This document shows positions 1 through 6,205 of a stretch of DNA of 6,506 bases, piece after piece. The DNA is from an uncultured Clostridia bacterium. Lineage in GTDB: Bacteria; Bacillota; Clostridia; Oscillospirales; Oscillospiraceae. Numbering within the stretch: the stretch's first letter is position 1; each line of letters opens with the position of its first letter. Both the position numbers and the translations under genes were made by a program. A model generated the notes under the pieces. It saw nothing but the letters and a program-made list of their open reading frames with translations, was not told where the DNA came from and made no database searches. The stretch spans positions 1-6,506 of the forward strand of contig CALLZZ010000343.1 in the NCBI GenBank assembly GCA_937858235.1, in the 5' to 3' direction.

Positions 1-168
1 GATTATCGTTTTGCTCTGAAAAGACTAGCAAAATACCCTCGCAATGATTCTGCTAGATATACGAAAGGTGAGATTGAGCGTTTCTTTCATTCCGGGTATT
101 TCACTACCCTAACATCCCTCGATCCTGAGATGCTAATTAAAAAGCTACATGAGGAGGTGGTGCGATGA
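1..168 (+). CDS. Hypothetical phage protein, C-terminal part only
   Basis: This frame is open from the first base and ends at TGA 166-168, giving the last 55 residues of a protein whose start lies outside the window. The visible part is charged and helical in character, with an ending of the type E-x-E-R-F-F-H-S-x-Y-F...L-D-x-E-x-L-I-K-K-L. I have a general memory of small proteins with such an ending just upstream of DUF1492 regulators in clostridial phage elements, but I know no function for them. The stop codon overlaps the start of the next gene in an ATGA arrangement, and that gene's ribosome binding site lies inside this reading frame, so the two are co-transcribed and probably translationally coupled. 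No catalytic motif or membrane segment is visible. The reading frame is well supported; the identity is not. Confidence 0.7.
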   Translation, partial: DYRFALKRLAKYPRNDSARYTKGEIERFFHSGYFTTLTSLDPEMLIKKLHEEVVR

Positions 169-575
169 CGGCAAAGGAATTCTTGAAACAAGCTTATCGC
201 TTAAATGAGCTGATTAATTCCGATCTTGAGGAGTTGCAAAATCTAAGGGAACTCTCAAGAAGTGTTTCATCTCCTGTTCTTGAGGAAAAAGTCAGTAAAA
301 CAAAAAGTACTGATCCACCTTTTGAAAAATACGTGATTAGAATAGTAGATTTGGAGAAGCAGATACAACAAGAGGTGGAACGTTTAATAAAGCTTAAGTC
401 AGATATTCGTGAAGCGATTAACCAGATGGAAAACGTGGATGAGAAGCTGCTTCTTCGCTACCGATACATTAACTTTCTTAACTGGGAAGAAATCTGTGTC
501 AACCTTAATGTTTCTATGAGAACTGTGCATAGACTTCACTCATCAGCCTTGCAGCATTTAAAGGTGCCTAAATAA
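165..575 (+). CDS. DUF1492 / sigma-70 region 4-like phage transcriptional regulator (ArpU/RinA-like role)
   Basis: A 136-residue protein. Residues about 1-35 and 54-95 are strongly helical and charged (heptad-like, probable coiled coil). Residues about 93-133 form a compact HTH with the pattern LLLRYRYIN...NWEEIC..LNVSMRTVHRLHSSAL, which resembles sigma-70 region 4 and the DUF1492 family of Firmicutes phages. The start at 165 is chosen because GGAGG at 153-157 sits 7 nt upstream. Proteins of this kind occupy the position of late-gene regulators such as ArpU and RinA. By inference it acts in the cytoplasm on the promoter just downstream, where phased TTGGCA repeats begin 3 bp after its stop codon. 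It has no sigma region 2, so it cannot be a full sigma factor; it more likely works as an activator or antitermination partner. The family call is fairly secure; the direct target is inference. Confidence 0.82.
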   Translation: MTAKEFLKQAYRLNELINSDLEELQNLRELSRSVSSPVLEEKVSKTKSTDPPFEKYVIRIVDLEKQIQQEVERLIKLKSDIREAINQMENVDEKLLLRYRYINFLNWEEICVNLNVSMRTVHRLHSSALQHLKVPK

Positions 576-578
576 AAG

Positions 579-618
579 TTGGCACACTTTGGCACAGGTT
601 GGCATACGATGACACTGT
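579..618 (+). repeat. Tandem 10-bp TTGGCA repeats, candidate operator
   Basis: TTGGCA occurs exactly at 579-584, 589-594 and 599-604, a strict 10-bp period, with the next bases also similar (CACT, CAGG, TACG). A fourth unit in register at 609-614 reads ATGACA and matches at 4 of 6 positions. One-helical-turn spacing places every unit on the same DNA face, as expected for a protein binding as an oligomer. The array lies between the regulator's stop codon and a TATAAT box, with the exact units ending 33 bp upstream of that box. No good -35 hexamer exists at the normal distance, which fits an activator-dependent promoter. That the DUF1492 protein binds here is inference. Confidence 0.7.
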
Positions 619-650
619 TTGTCCGTAGTGAAAGTTATATAATGGTAGTA
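609..650 (+). promoter_or_regulatory. Probable activator-dependent promoter of the HNH-terminase operon
   Basis: A perfect -10 box, TATAAT, lies at 638-643, giving an expected start near 650. At 17-bp spacing the -35 position (615-620) reads CTGTTT, a poor match to TTGACA. A better-looking TTTGTC at 618-623 is only 14 bp from the -10. The weak -35 behind phased repeats suggests that the upstream regulator recruits RNA polymerase. This is the only convincing promoter-like site before the packaging genes, in a non-coding gap of 154 bp. Confidence 0.6.
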
Positions 651-666
651 TGGAATATTAGCAAAC

Positions 667-707
667 AGAAGCCTTCACGGGAGCATTTCTCCTGCGAGGG
701 CTTTTTC
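667..707 (+). terminator. Rho-independent terminator or attenuator right after the promoter
   Basis: Positions 670-683 and 689-702 form a 14-position stem around a CATTT loop: 11 Watson-Crick pairs, 2 G-U pairs and 1 mismatch, followed by a T run at 702-706. Bases 667-669 can pair with 703-705 and lengthen the stem. Geometry and T tract are those of an intrinsic terminator for + strand transcription. It lies about 20-60 nt after the predicted start and before the HNH gene, so it cannot simply end the upstream operon without also stopping transcripts from the 638-643 promoter. This resembles the lambda late promoter and terminator pair controlled by Q, in arrangement only. Confidence 0.72.
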
Positions 708-729
708 TATGGGCAAAAGGAGGTGTAGT

Positions 730-1089
730 ATGCCAAGGAAACCTAAGCGACCATGCTCTTACCCTGGTTGTCCAGAGCTGACTGACAGACGTTTTTGTGA
801 AGAACATGCTAAAAAGGAAGCTGCACGGTATGAAAAGTATGACCGCGATCCAGCAACTCGTAAGCGATATGGTCGTGCATGGAAAAGAATACGTGACCGC
901 TACATTGCGGCTCATCCTCTTTGCGAGGAGTGTAAACGACAAGGAAAGCTGACCCCAGCAACCGAGGTGCATCACATTCTTCCTCTTGCAAGAGGTGGAA
1001 CACATGATAGAAGCAATCTGATGTCCCTTTGTACTTCCTGTCACTCTACCATCACTGCAAAAGATGGAGACCGTTGGGGAACCCGGTAG
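730..1089 (+). CDS. Phage HNH endonuclease, packaging-associated
   Basis: A 119-residue protein. A Cys/His cluster near the N terminus (C9, C14, C23, H26) looks like a small zinc knuckle. A basic helical stretch at about 28-60 is followed by the HNH nuclease: zinc ligands C65/C68 and C101/C104, catalytic-motif histidines H81-H82, N96 and H105. The start at 730 is preferred because AGGAGG at 718-723 is 6 nt upstream; an in-frame ATG at 709 would begin in the tail of the terminator hairpin with no ribosome binding site. HNH proteins beside terminase genes, such as HK97 gp74, assist terminase in cutting phage DNA at cos. Position just upstream of the terminase small subunit supports that role over that of a mobile homing nuclease. 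Length is typical for the family. Confidence 0.92.
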   Translation: MPRKPKRPCSYPGCPELTDRRFCEEHAKKEAARYEKYDRDPATRKRYGRAWKRIRDRYIAAHPLCEECKRQGKLTPATEVHHILPLARGGTHDRSNLMSLCTSCHSTITAKDGDRWGTR

Positions 1090-1200
1090 GGGGAGTCAAA
1101 TCTCCACAGCTTTTTAGATGTGCAACGGGCGTGGGGTAACGCGTGAAAATTCGCGGTTTCAAACAGGGTAATAGACCCATCAACGAAAAGAGGTGAGTGA
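1090..1200 (+). other. Intergenic region with inverted repeats, candidate cos site
   Basis: This 111-bp gap between HNH and terminase small subunit has no open frame worth calling. It holds three short inverted repeats: GGAG/CTCC at 1092-1095 and 1102-1105, CGCG/CGCG at 1140-1143 and 1152-1155 around TGAAAATT, and GGGT/ACCC at 1166-1169 and 1175-1178. It is richer in G and in CpG than the surrounding genes. In many HK97-like phages the cohesive-end site lies next to HNH and terS, so this is the best place for cos here. No staggered cut site can be read from sequence alone. The TerS ribosome binding site (AGAGGTGA, 1189-1196) lies at its right end. Confidence 0.35.
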
Positions 1201-1752
1201 ATGGCCAAAGATGGAACAAATCGTGGCGGTGCCCGTATAGGCTCTGGTCAAAAAAAGAAACCACTTGCTGATAAAATTGCACAGGGTAATCCAGGTAAGA
1301 GAAAGCTAGAAATCATTGACTTCCAAAATACCGCTGATTTAAAGGGGCAGGAAATGCCAAAGCCAAGGGCCATGCTCTCCGCAGTGCAAAAGGACGGGAA
1401 AACCCTAGTAGCCAGCGAGATTTATGAAATTACTTGGAAATGGCTTGAGGAGCGAGGCTGTGCCCATTTGGTGCTCCCACAGCTTCTAGAACGATATGCC
1501 ATGAGTGCGGCCAGATGGATACAGTGTGAGGAGGCGGTAACTGAGTTTGGTTTTCTTGCCAAGCATCCAACTACCGGCAATGCTATTCAAAGTCCTTATG
1601 TAGCTATGAGCCAGAACTTTATGAGCCAGACAAACAGACTATGGATGGAGATTTATCAAATCGTTAAAGAGAATTGTGCTACAGAGTATTCTGGTTTAAA
1701 CCCACAGGACGATGTGATGGAGCGACTGCTATCTGCCCGCAGAGGAAAATAA
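1201..1752 (+). CDS. terS: Phage terminase small subunit, P27 family
   Basis: A 183-residue protein that recognises phage DNA and delivers it to the large terminase subunit for packaging. The N terminus (residues 1-35) is Gly/Lys/Arg rich, with the NRGGARIGSG stretch common in this family and likely to contact DNA. Residues about 72-160 are mainly helical and include the conserved block FGFLAKHPTTGNAIQSPYV (about 116-134) and the segment ending YQIVKENC (152-159). The C terminus, PQDDVMERLL, is also typical. The start has AGAGG at 1189-1193, 7 nt upstream. Full length for the family, with no disruption. The large subunit normally follows closely; here a methylation cassette lies in its place and TerL is not in the window. 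TerS is 17 nt from metK, so they share a transcript. Confidence 0.9.
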   Translation: MAKDGTNRGGARIGSGQKKKPLADKIAQGNPGKRKLEIIDFQNTADLKGQEMPKPRAMLSAVQKDGKTLVASEIYEITWKWLEERGCAHLVLPQLLERYAMSAARWIQCEEAVTEFGFLAKHPTTGNAIQSPYVAMSQNFMSQTNRLWMEIYQIVKENCATEYSGLNPQDDVMERLLSARRGK

Positions 1753-1769
1753 AGATGAGGAGATATGTA

Positions 1770-2951
1770 ATGAGTAAAAGATATTTAACAGCTGAAAGTG
1801 TATGTGCTGGACATCCTGATAAACTATGCGACATCATAGCAGATAGCATTTTAGAAGCATGTTTACGTAAAGACAAAGCATCACGTGTCGCTTGTGAGGT
1901 AATGGCAACCAAAGGGAAAATTATCGTGGCGGGCGAAATCTCCTGCAGCGAGAAAATAGACATCCGATACATTGTTAGGAATGTCCTTAAAGAGATTGGA
2001 TACAACCCTCTTAAATTCTTGATTTATGTATTTGTACACAAACAAAGTGTAGATATTGCAACTGGCGTGGATACTGCACTGGAAGTAAGAAATGGGATAA
2101 ACGAACAGTATGGTTCGATAGGTGCTGGAGACCAAGGAACTGTGTATGGCTATGCTACAAAGGAAACAGGAGAAATGCTTCCCCTACCCCTTGTACTATC
2201 TCACAGGATTGTAAAGAGACTGGATGATTGCCGAAAAGGGAAACTGATAAAAGGTATCCACCCAGATGGTAAAGCGCAGGTGACGGTGGAATATGAAGGA
2301 GACACTCCAGTGCGAATAAAGACTATTGTGATATCGGTACAGCATGATAAGAATAAAACACAGGAAGAACTAAAGACAGATATCCTTAACAATGTCCTAT
2401 GGCAGTGCTTTGAGGACTTCCCATTTGATGATGAAACAGAAATTCTCATTAACCCCTCTGGTAGATTTGTCGAAGGTGGTCCCGCTGCCGATACAGGCTT
2501 AACTGGTAGAAAAATTATGGTTGATACCTATGGAGGACTTGCATCCCATGGAGGTGGCGCACTTAGTGGTAAAGACCCCACCAAAGTTGACCGAAGCGGT
2601 GCCTATATGGCTCGGTACATTGCAAAGCATATCGTCTGGTGTGGATATGCAAAGAGATGTGAAGTTAGTATATCCTATGCCATTGGTAAGGCAAATCCTG
2701 TAGCCTTTTATGTAAATACCCTTGGCACAGGTATTGTTTCTGACGAAATATTAACTCTTGCTGCACAGGAAGTTTTCAATTTAAGACCTGCAGCCATTAT
2801 TGAAAATCTACGTCTTAGAAATGTGATTTACTCTGACACCGCGGCTTATGGTCACTTTAATAGTTGTCTATTCCCGTGGGAGGATGTAAATAAGTACAGT
2901 GAATTTAGAAAGGCGGTGGAAAAGTATGTTGATAGAGAAGATAAAAACTAA
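1770..2951 (+). CDS. metK: S-adenosylmethionine synthetase (phage-encoded)
   Basis: A 393-residue enzyme that makes S-adenosylmethionine from methionine and ATP. It spans the full family length (about 380-400). Signature motifs are intact: GHPDK at residues 14-18, the GAGDQG hexapeptide at 118-123, the lysine in DGKAQV (K168), GLTGRK before DTYGG (252-256), and the glycine-rich GGGALSGKDPTKVDRS at 261-276. The ending AAYGHF...FPWE is also typical. I matched the active-site lysines, histidine and aspartates to the E. coli enzyme from memory, and all appear present. The start at 1770 has GAGGAG at 1757-1762, 7 nt upstream; the earlier ATG at 1755 has none. Its C-terminal 26 bases overlap the next gene, a DNA methyltransferase. 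Phage placement beside two methyltransferases implies it supplies their methyl donor. No frameshift or missing motif is seen. Confidence 0.95.
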   Translation: MSKRYLTAESVCAGHPDKLCDIIADSILEACLRKDKASRVACEVMATKGKIIVAGEISCSEKIDIRYIVRNVLKEIGYNPLKFLIYVFVHKQSVDIATGVDTALEVRNGINEQYGSIGAGDQGTVYGYATKETGEMLPLPLVLSHRIVKRLDDCRKGKLIKGIHPDGKAQVTVEYEGDTPVRIKTIVISVQHDKNKTQEELKTDILNNVLWQCFEDFPFDDETEILINPSGRFVEGGPAADTGLTGRKIMVDTYGGLASHGGGALSGKDPTKVDRSGAYMARYIAKHIVWCGYAKRCEVSISYAIGKANPVAFYVNTLGTGIVSDEILTLAAQEVFNLRPAAIIENLRLRNVIYSDTAAYGHFNSCLFPWEDVNKYSEFRKAVEKYVDREDKN

Positions 2952-4167
2952 ACAACTCATCCCCGCTGAATATAACCCAAGGAAGGATTTAAAACCGGGT
3001 GATCCGGAATATGAGAAACTTAAACGCTCCCTTGAGGAGTTTGGATATGTAGAACCCGTAATATGGAATAAGACCACAGGCAGAGTCATCGGAGGTCATC
3101 AGCGTTTGAAAATCCTGCTGAGTATGGGCATGGATGAGATAGAATGCGTAGTTGTTGAAATGGATGAGCAAAAGGAGAAGGCGCTGAACATTGCACTAAA
3201 TAAAATAAGTGGTGATTGGGATAAAGACAAATTAGCACTTCTCATCACGGACTTAAATGCTTCAGACTTTGATGTGTCTTTGACAGGTTTTGACCCGGGA
3301 GAGTTGGAGGATCTTTTCAAGGATTCCCTTAAGGATAATATAAAAGAAGATGATTTCGATGTAGACAGCGAGCTGAAAAAGCCCGCTGTTTCGCATTTAG
3401 GGGATATTTGGCTACTTGGGCAGCATCGATTAGTCTGCGGAGACAGTACAAAGAAAGACACCTTTAATGTCTTGATGGATGGGAAAACTGCTAATTTGGT
3501 AGTTACGGACCCTCCATATAATGTTAACTATGAAGGCACTGCTGGAAAAATCAAAAATGACAATATGGCTAACGAAGCGTTCTACGATTTCCTGCTTGCA
3601 GCATTTCAGAACACCGAAGCAGTAATGGCGAAGGACGCTTCTATTTATGTATTCCATGCGGATACCGAAGGACTCAATTTTAGAAGAGCATTCTCCGATG
3701 CAGGATTTTATCTTTCCGGTACTTGTATTTGGAAAAAGCAGTCCCTTGTTCTCGGTCGCTCTCCTTATCAGTGGCAGCATGAACCTATTCTCTTTGGGTG
3801 GAAAAAGAAAGGCAAGCATAACTGGTATTCCGATAGAAAGCAGACCACCATCTGGGAATTTGAGAAACCGAAGAAAAACAGTGATCATCCTACGATGAAG
3901 CCAGTTGCACTTGTGGCCTACCCTATTTTGAATTCAAGCCTTTCTAATTGTATCGTGCTTGATCCTTTTGGTGGTTCAGGAAGCACACTGATTGCCTGTG
4001 AGCAGACAGATAGAATCTGCTACACCATTGAACTGGATGAAAAGTACTGTGATGTCATTGTGAAAAGGTATATTGAGCAAGTTGGAAACTCAGATGGTGT
4101 GTTTGTTTTAAGAGATGGTTCGAAAATCAGATATTGTGACCTGCCGGAGGTGAATGCAGATGAGTAA
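2926..4167 (+). CDS. ParB-like/N6-N4 DNA methyltransferase fusion
   Basis: A 413-residue two-domain protein. Residues about 1-125 form a ParB/sulfiredoxin-like domain with NPR at 17-19 and GGHQR at 56-60, followed by helical linker sequence. Residues about 150-405 are a beta-class amino-methyltransferase, with the catalytic DPPY at 195-198 first and the SAM-binding DPFGGSG at 346-352 later, ending in the YTIELDEKYCDVIVKRY helix. DPPY favours N6-adenine methylation over N4-cytosine, but the target site cannot be read. The start at 2926 has AAGGCGG at 2910-2916; a GTG at 2899 in the same frame lies further upstream inside metK and lacks a good site. It overlaps metK by 26 bases and the next gene by 8, so translation is likely coupled. 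No partner restriction gene is visible, which fits an orphan protective methyltransferase. Confidence 0.92.
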   Translation: MLIEKIKTKQLIPAEYNPRKDLKPGDPEYEKLKRSLEEFGYVEPVIWNKTTGRVIGGHQRLKILLSMGMDEIECVVVEMDEQKEKALNIALNKISGDWDKDKLALLITDLNASDFDVSLTGFDPGELEDLFKDSLKDNIKEDDFDVDSELKKPAVSHLGDIWLLGQHRLVCGDSTKKDTFNVLMDGKTANLVVTDPPYNVNYEGTAGKIKNDNMANEAFYDFLLAAFQNTEAVMAKDASIYVFHADTEGLNFRRAFSDAGFYLSGTCIWKKQSLVLGRSPYQWQHEPILFGWKKKGKHNWYSDRKQTTIWEFEKPKKNSDHPTMKPVALVAYPILNSSLSNCIVLDPFGGSGSTLIACEQTDRICYTIELDEKYCDVIVKRYIEQVGNSDGVFVLRDGSKIRYCDLPEVNADE

Positions 4168-4447
4168 ATTGACACTCGGCTCTCTTTTTGATGGGAGCGG
4201 AGGTTTTCCTCTAGGCGGTCTGCTCTGTGGCATTGAGCCTTTATGGGCATCTGAAATTGAGCCGTTTCCTATAAGAGTTACGACCAAACGCATCCCTCAG
4301 ATGAAGCATTATGGGGATATAAACAAATTAAATGGTGCGGAGCTTCCACCTGTAGATATCATAACATTTGGCTCTCCCTGCACAGATATGAGTGTGGCGG
4401 GTAAAAGAGCGGGTCTGGACGGAGAACAATCCGTCCTTTTTTTATGA
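4160..4447 (+). CDS. N-terminal fragment of C5-cytosine methyltransferase
   Basis: As read literally, translation from 4160 gives 95 residues ending GEQSVLFL at TGA 4445-4447. It carries the SAM-binding motif I and the catalytic Cys of the PC motif but no ENV, QRRR or target-recognition parts, so alone it should be inactive. A start at ATG 4154 is in frame but only 3 nt from GGAGG; 4160 has better spacing. It should be treated as part of the larger interrupted gene. Confidence 0.6.
   Translation: MSKLTLGSLFDGSGGFPLGGLLCGIEPLWASEIEPFPIRVTTKRIPQMKHYGDINKLNGAELPPVDIITFGSPCTDMSVAGKRAGLDGEQSVLFL
4437..4443 (+). repeat. T7 homopolymer run at the frameshift
   Basis: Seven consecutive T bases lie exactly where the methyltransferase reading frame breaks. 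Six would keep the gene in frame. In the mRNA, a Phe tRNA on UUU at 4439-4441 could slip one base forward onto UUU at 4440-4442 and resume at UAU, restoring the frame. Gain and loss of T by strand slippage is the alternative. Confidence 0.8.
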
Positions 4448-6104
4448 AGCAATACGAATTATCAAGGAAATGAGGTGTAAGACCAATGGACAATATCCAA
4501 GGTATGCAGTCTGGGAAAATGTCCCCGGAGCATTCTCGTCAAATAAAGGAGAGGACTTTAGGGCAGTCCTCGAAACGATCATTGGGGTCAAAGAACCGAA
4601 CACCTCGGTGCCTTTACCTGAAAAAGGACGATGGCCATACGCTGACATCTATATGGGAGACGGATGGAGTGTGGCTTACCGAACTATCGATGCGCAATAT
4701 TTCGGAGTCCCCCAACGTCGTCGTAGAATCTACCTTGTCGCAGATTTTGCAGACAGAAGTGCCGGAGAAATACTATTTGAGTCCGAAGGCATGCCAAGGA
4801 ATTTTACGCCGAGCGGCAGCCCGTGGCAAAGAACTTCCGGAAATGCTAAAAACTGCACTGGAAAGACAGGCACTGTATGCTTAAACGATCAAGGTGGACA
4901 ACGCATCGATGTGCTTGATGGTAAGACAGCAACACTTAGAGCAAAAGCAAATCATCCACCCTGTGTAATGTTTGAAAACCACAGTCAAGATACACGATAC
5001 AAAGGCCCCGTTGATGTAGCACCAACCGTATCCGCTACATATGGGAAGGGTGGTAATAATCAACCTTTTGTAACAACTGCTGGATTCTGCACAGAACATT
5101 CATCGGATAGTCGTAGTATTGGATATGAGGAGGAAATTTCACCAACGTTAAGGGCAGGAGTCGTACCAGCAGCTGTATCATTAAATGAGACTCCAAAGAC
5201 CCTAAAAATTCGTTCTGGGTGTGAAGGTGGCGGTAAAGGTGCGTTAATTCAAGATGATAAGTCTGCGACCCTTGGATGCAACAATGATCAGACCGTTTTT
5301 GTGCCTACTGCATTTGGCATCTGTTCTGATAAGAGCAACTCTATGCAGTCAAGCAATCCTCATAGCGGTATATATGAAGCGGATACTTCCCGAACCATCG
5401 ATGCTAATGGTGGAAATCCGGGATGTAATCAAGGTGGTATTGCAGTAGTTGCTCTTCAAGGTTCGATGATTGGAAGACAGGATAAAAACGGTCCTCAAGG
5501 CGATGGTATAAATGACAATATGAGTTTCACTCTTAATTCGGTGGATAGACATGGTGTTGTGTATGCAATTGATCGTGAAACCTTTAATTGCGGACAGAAT
5601 TTTGCTAGAAATTTAGGGATAACAGAAGACAGTGTTGCATCAACATTAAATGCTCAAGGTCCATCGGCTGTGGCACAACCTTATCAGAATGTCAGTGGTA
5701 CGATTTCTGCAGGTGCACATCCAAGTGGTTTTAACGGTCAGGATGCATCAAACGATATGCTTGTTACAGTCAAGAAAAACGATGAGCCAGAATATATAGT
5801 TCGAAGGCTTACACCAACGGAATGTGCAAGATTGCAAGGTTTTCCTGATGATTGGTGTGATGACCTCGGTACGGAAAACCCTACAGAGGATGAAATTTTA
5901 TTCTGGACAGAGGTTTGGGAAACTCACCGCAAAATCATGGGTAAGAGCAGCAAGCCAAAAACAAGAATGCAGATTATAAAATGGCTTAACAACCCTCATT
6001 CTGATTCAGCTGAGTATAAAATGTGGGGTAATGGTGTAGCACTTCCATGCGTCTGTTTTGTGCTGACTGGCATTGTGTTATCTGCTGAAAATACCGCCGA
6101 TTAA
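4448..6104 (+). CDS. C-terminal portion of C5-cytosine methyltransferase
   Basis: The continuing frame (open from before 4392) contains ENVPG, QRRRRIYLVADF, the repetitive recognition region, RRLTPTECARLQGF and GNGVALP, but not motif I or the catalytic Cys. The first good ATG is at 4470, with only AAGG three bases upstream. A GTG at 4392 is in frame but lies inside coding sequence of the first part. An independently made protein would be unable to methylate; it may at most bind DNA. Start given here is just the point after the first frame's stop. Confidence 0.6.
4905..5772 (+). repeat. Degenerate peptide repeats in the methyltransferase recognition region
   Basis: About 290 residues are built of irregular units around the pattern [ST]-x-T-[LIV]-x-[AS], usually followed by Gly/Asn-rich sequence and a short hydrophobic strand. 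I count about nine: GKTATLRAK, VAPTVSATYGKGG, ISPTLRAGVV, TPKTLKIRSG, KSATLGCN, TSRTIDANGG, MSFTLNSVD, VASTLNAQG and VSGTISAG. The units are similar in protein but clearly diverged in DNA, so the duplications are old. The block sits where C5 methyltransferases hold the target-recognition domain, between the QRRRR and RRLTP motifs. Confidence 0.7.
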
Positions 6105-6205
6105 TGGAACAGTATTTTCTACAGAAAGATGCTCTAAATGACTTGATATTAACAGCCTTTAGAGTGATATATGTATGTACCGAAAATAGAAAGGCGGTAT
6201 AAAAA
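6105..6205 (+). promoter_or_regulatory. Intergenic region with inverted repeat and possible promoter
   Basis: This 101-bp gap holds a perfect 7-bp inverted repeat, CTCTAAA at 6132-6138 and TTTAGAG at 6158-6164, with a 19-nt spacer. It also holds TTGATA at 6143-6148 (5 of 6 to the -35 consensus) with GATATA at 6166-6171 exactly 17 bp later, a weak -10. The -35-like box lies within the spacer of the inverted repeat, as an operator might. There is no T tract, so it is not a terminator. The next gene's ribosome binding site (AAGGCGG, 6191-6197) follows; the 12-mer TAGAAAGGCGGT there is identical to the one before the ParB-methyltransferase gene (2906-2917). Confidence 0.4.

Larger units (their letters stand above)
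4160..6104 (+). pseudogene. C5-cytosine DNA methyltransferase, interrupted by a frameshift in a T7 run
   Basis: Two frames together encode one cytosine-C5 methyltransferase of about 647 residues. Family motifs appear in the usual order: FDGSGGF (motif I, near residue 10), GSPCTDMS with the catalytic Cys (C74), ENVPG at 4515-4529, QRRRRIYLVADF from 4713, RRLTPTECARLQGF after 5799, and GNGVALP from 6027. The first frame stops at TGA 4445-4447. Removing one T from the run at 4437-4443 joins the frames into a sequence reading QSVLFYEAIRI, as expected for the family. The insert between motifs VIII and IX is very long, about 350 residues, and repetitive. The start at 4160 has GGAGG at 4146-4150 and overlaps the previous gene. 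Because everything else is intact, the break is recent, reversible, bypassed, or a sequencing error. Confidence 0.85.

Noticed and set aside
709..729. Earlier ATG for the HNH gene at 709
   Set aside because: It lies in the tail of the terminator hairpin and has no ribosome binding site, while 730 has AGGAGG at proper spacing.
658..1044. Reverse-strand open frame of 128 codons opposite the HNH gene
   Set aside because: It overlaps a clear HNH gene, has a Cys/Ser-rich random-looking translation, and no recognisable ribosome binding site or family.
1674..1769. Upstream extension of the metK frame from 1674
   Set aside because: It would overlap the conserved C terminus of TerS; MetK homology begins at the ATG at 1770, which has its own ribosome binding site.
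2899..2925. GTG start at 2899 for the ParB-methyltransferase
   Set aside because: The ParB-like domain begins with MLIEKI at 2926, and AAGGCGG is placed for that ATG.
3099..3888. Two long reverse-strand frames opposite the ParB-methyltransferase
   Set aside because: They are shadows of a well-supported gene; translations are Ser/Phe-rich and start without ribosome binding sites.
4486..4884. Forward open frame of 132 codons inside the cytosine methyltransferase
   Set aside because: It is in another frame over a region whose methyltransferase motifs (ENVPG, QRRRR) are unmistakable; its translation has no family likeness.
6132..6164. Inverted repeat after the methyltransferase as a transcription terminator
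   Set aside because: The arms are AT-rich, the loop is 19 nt and no T run follows, so it is not a convincing intrinsic terminator.
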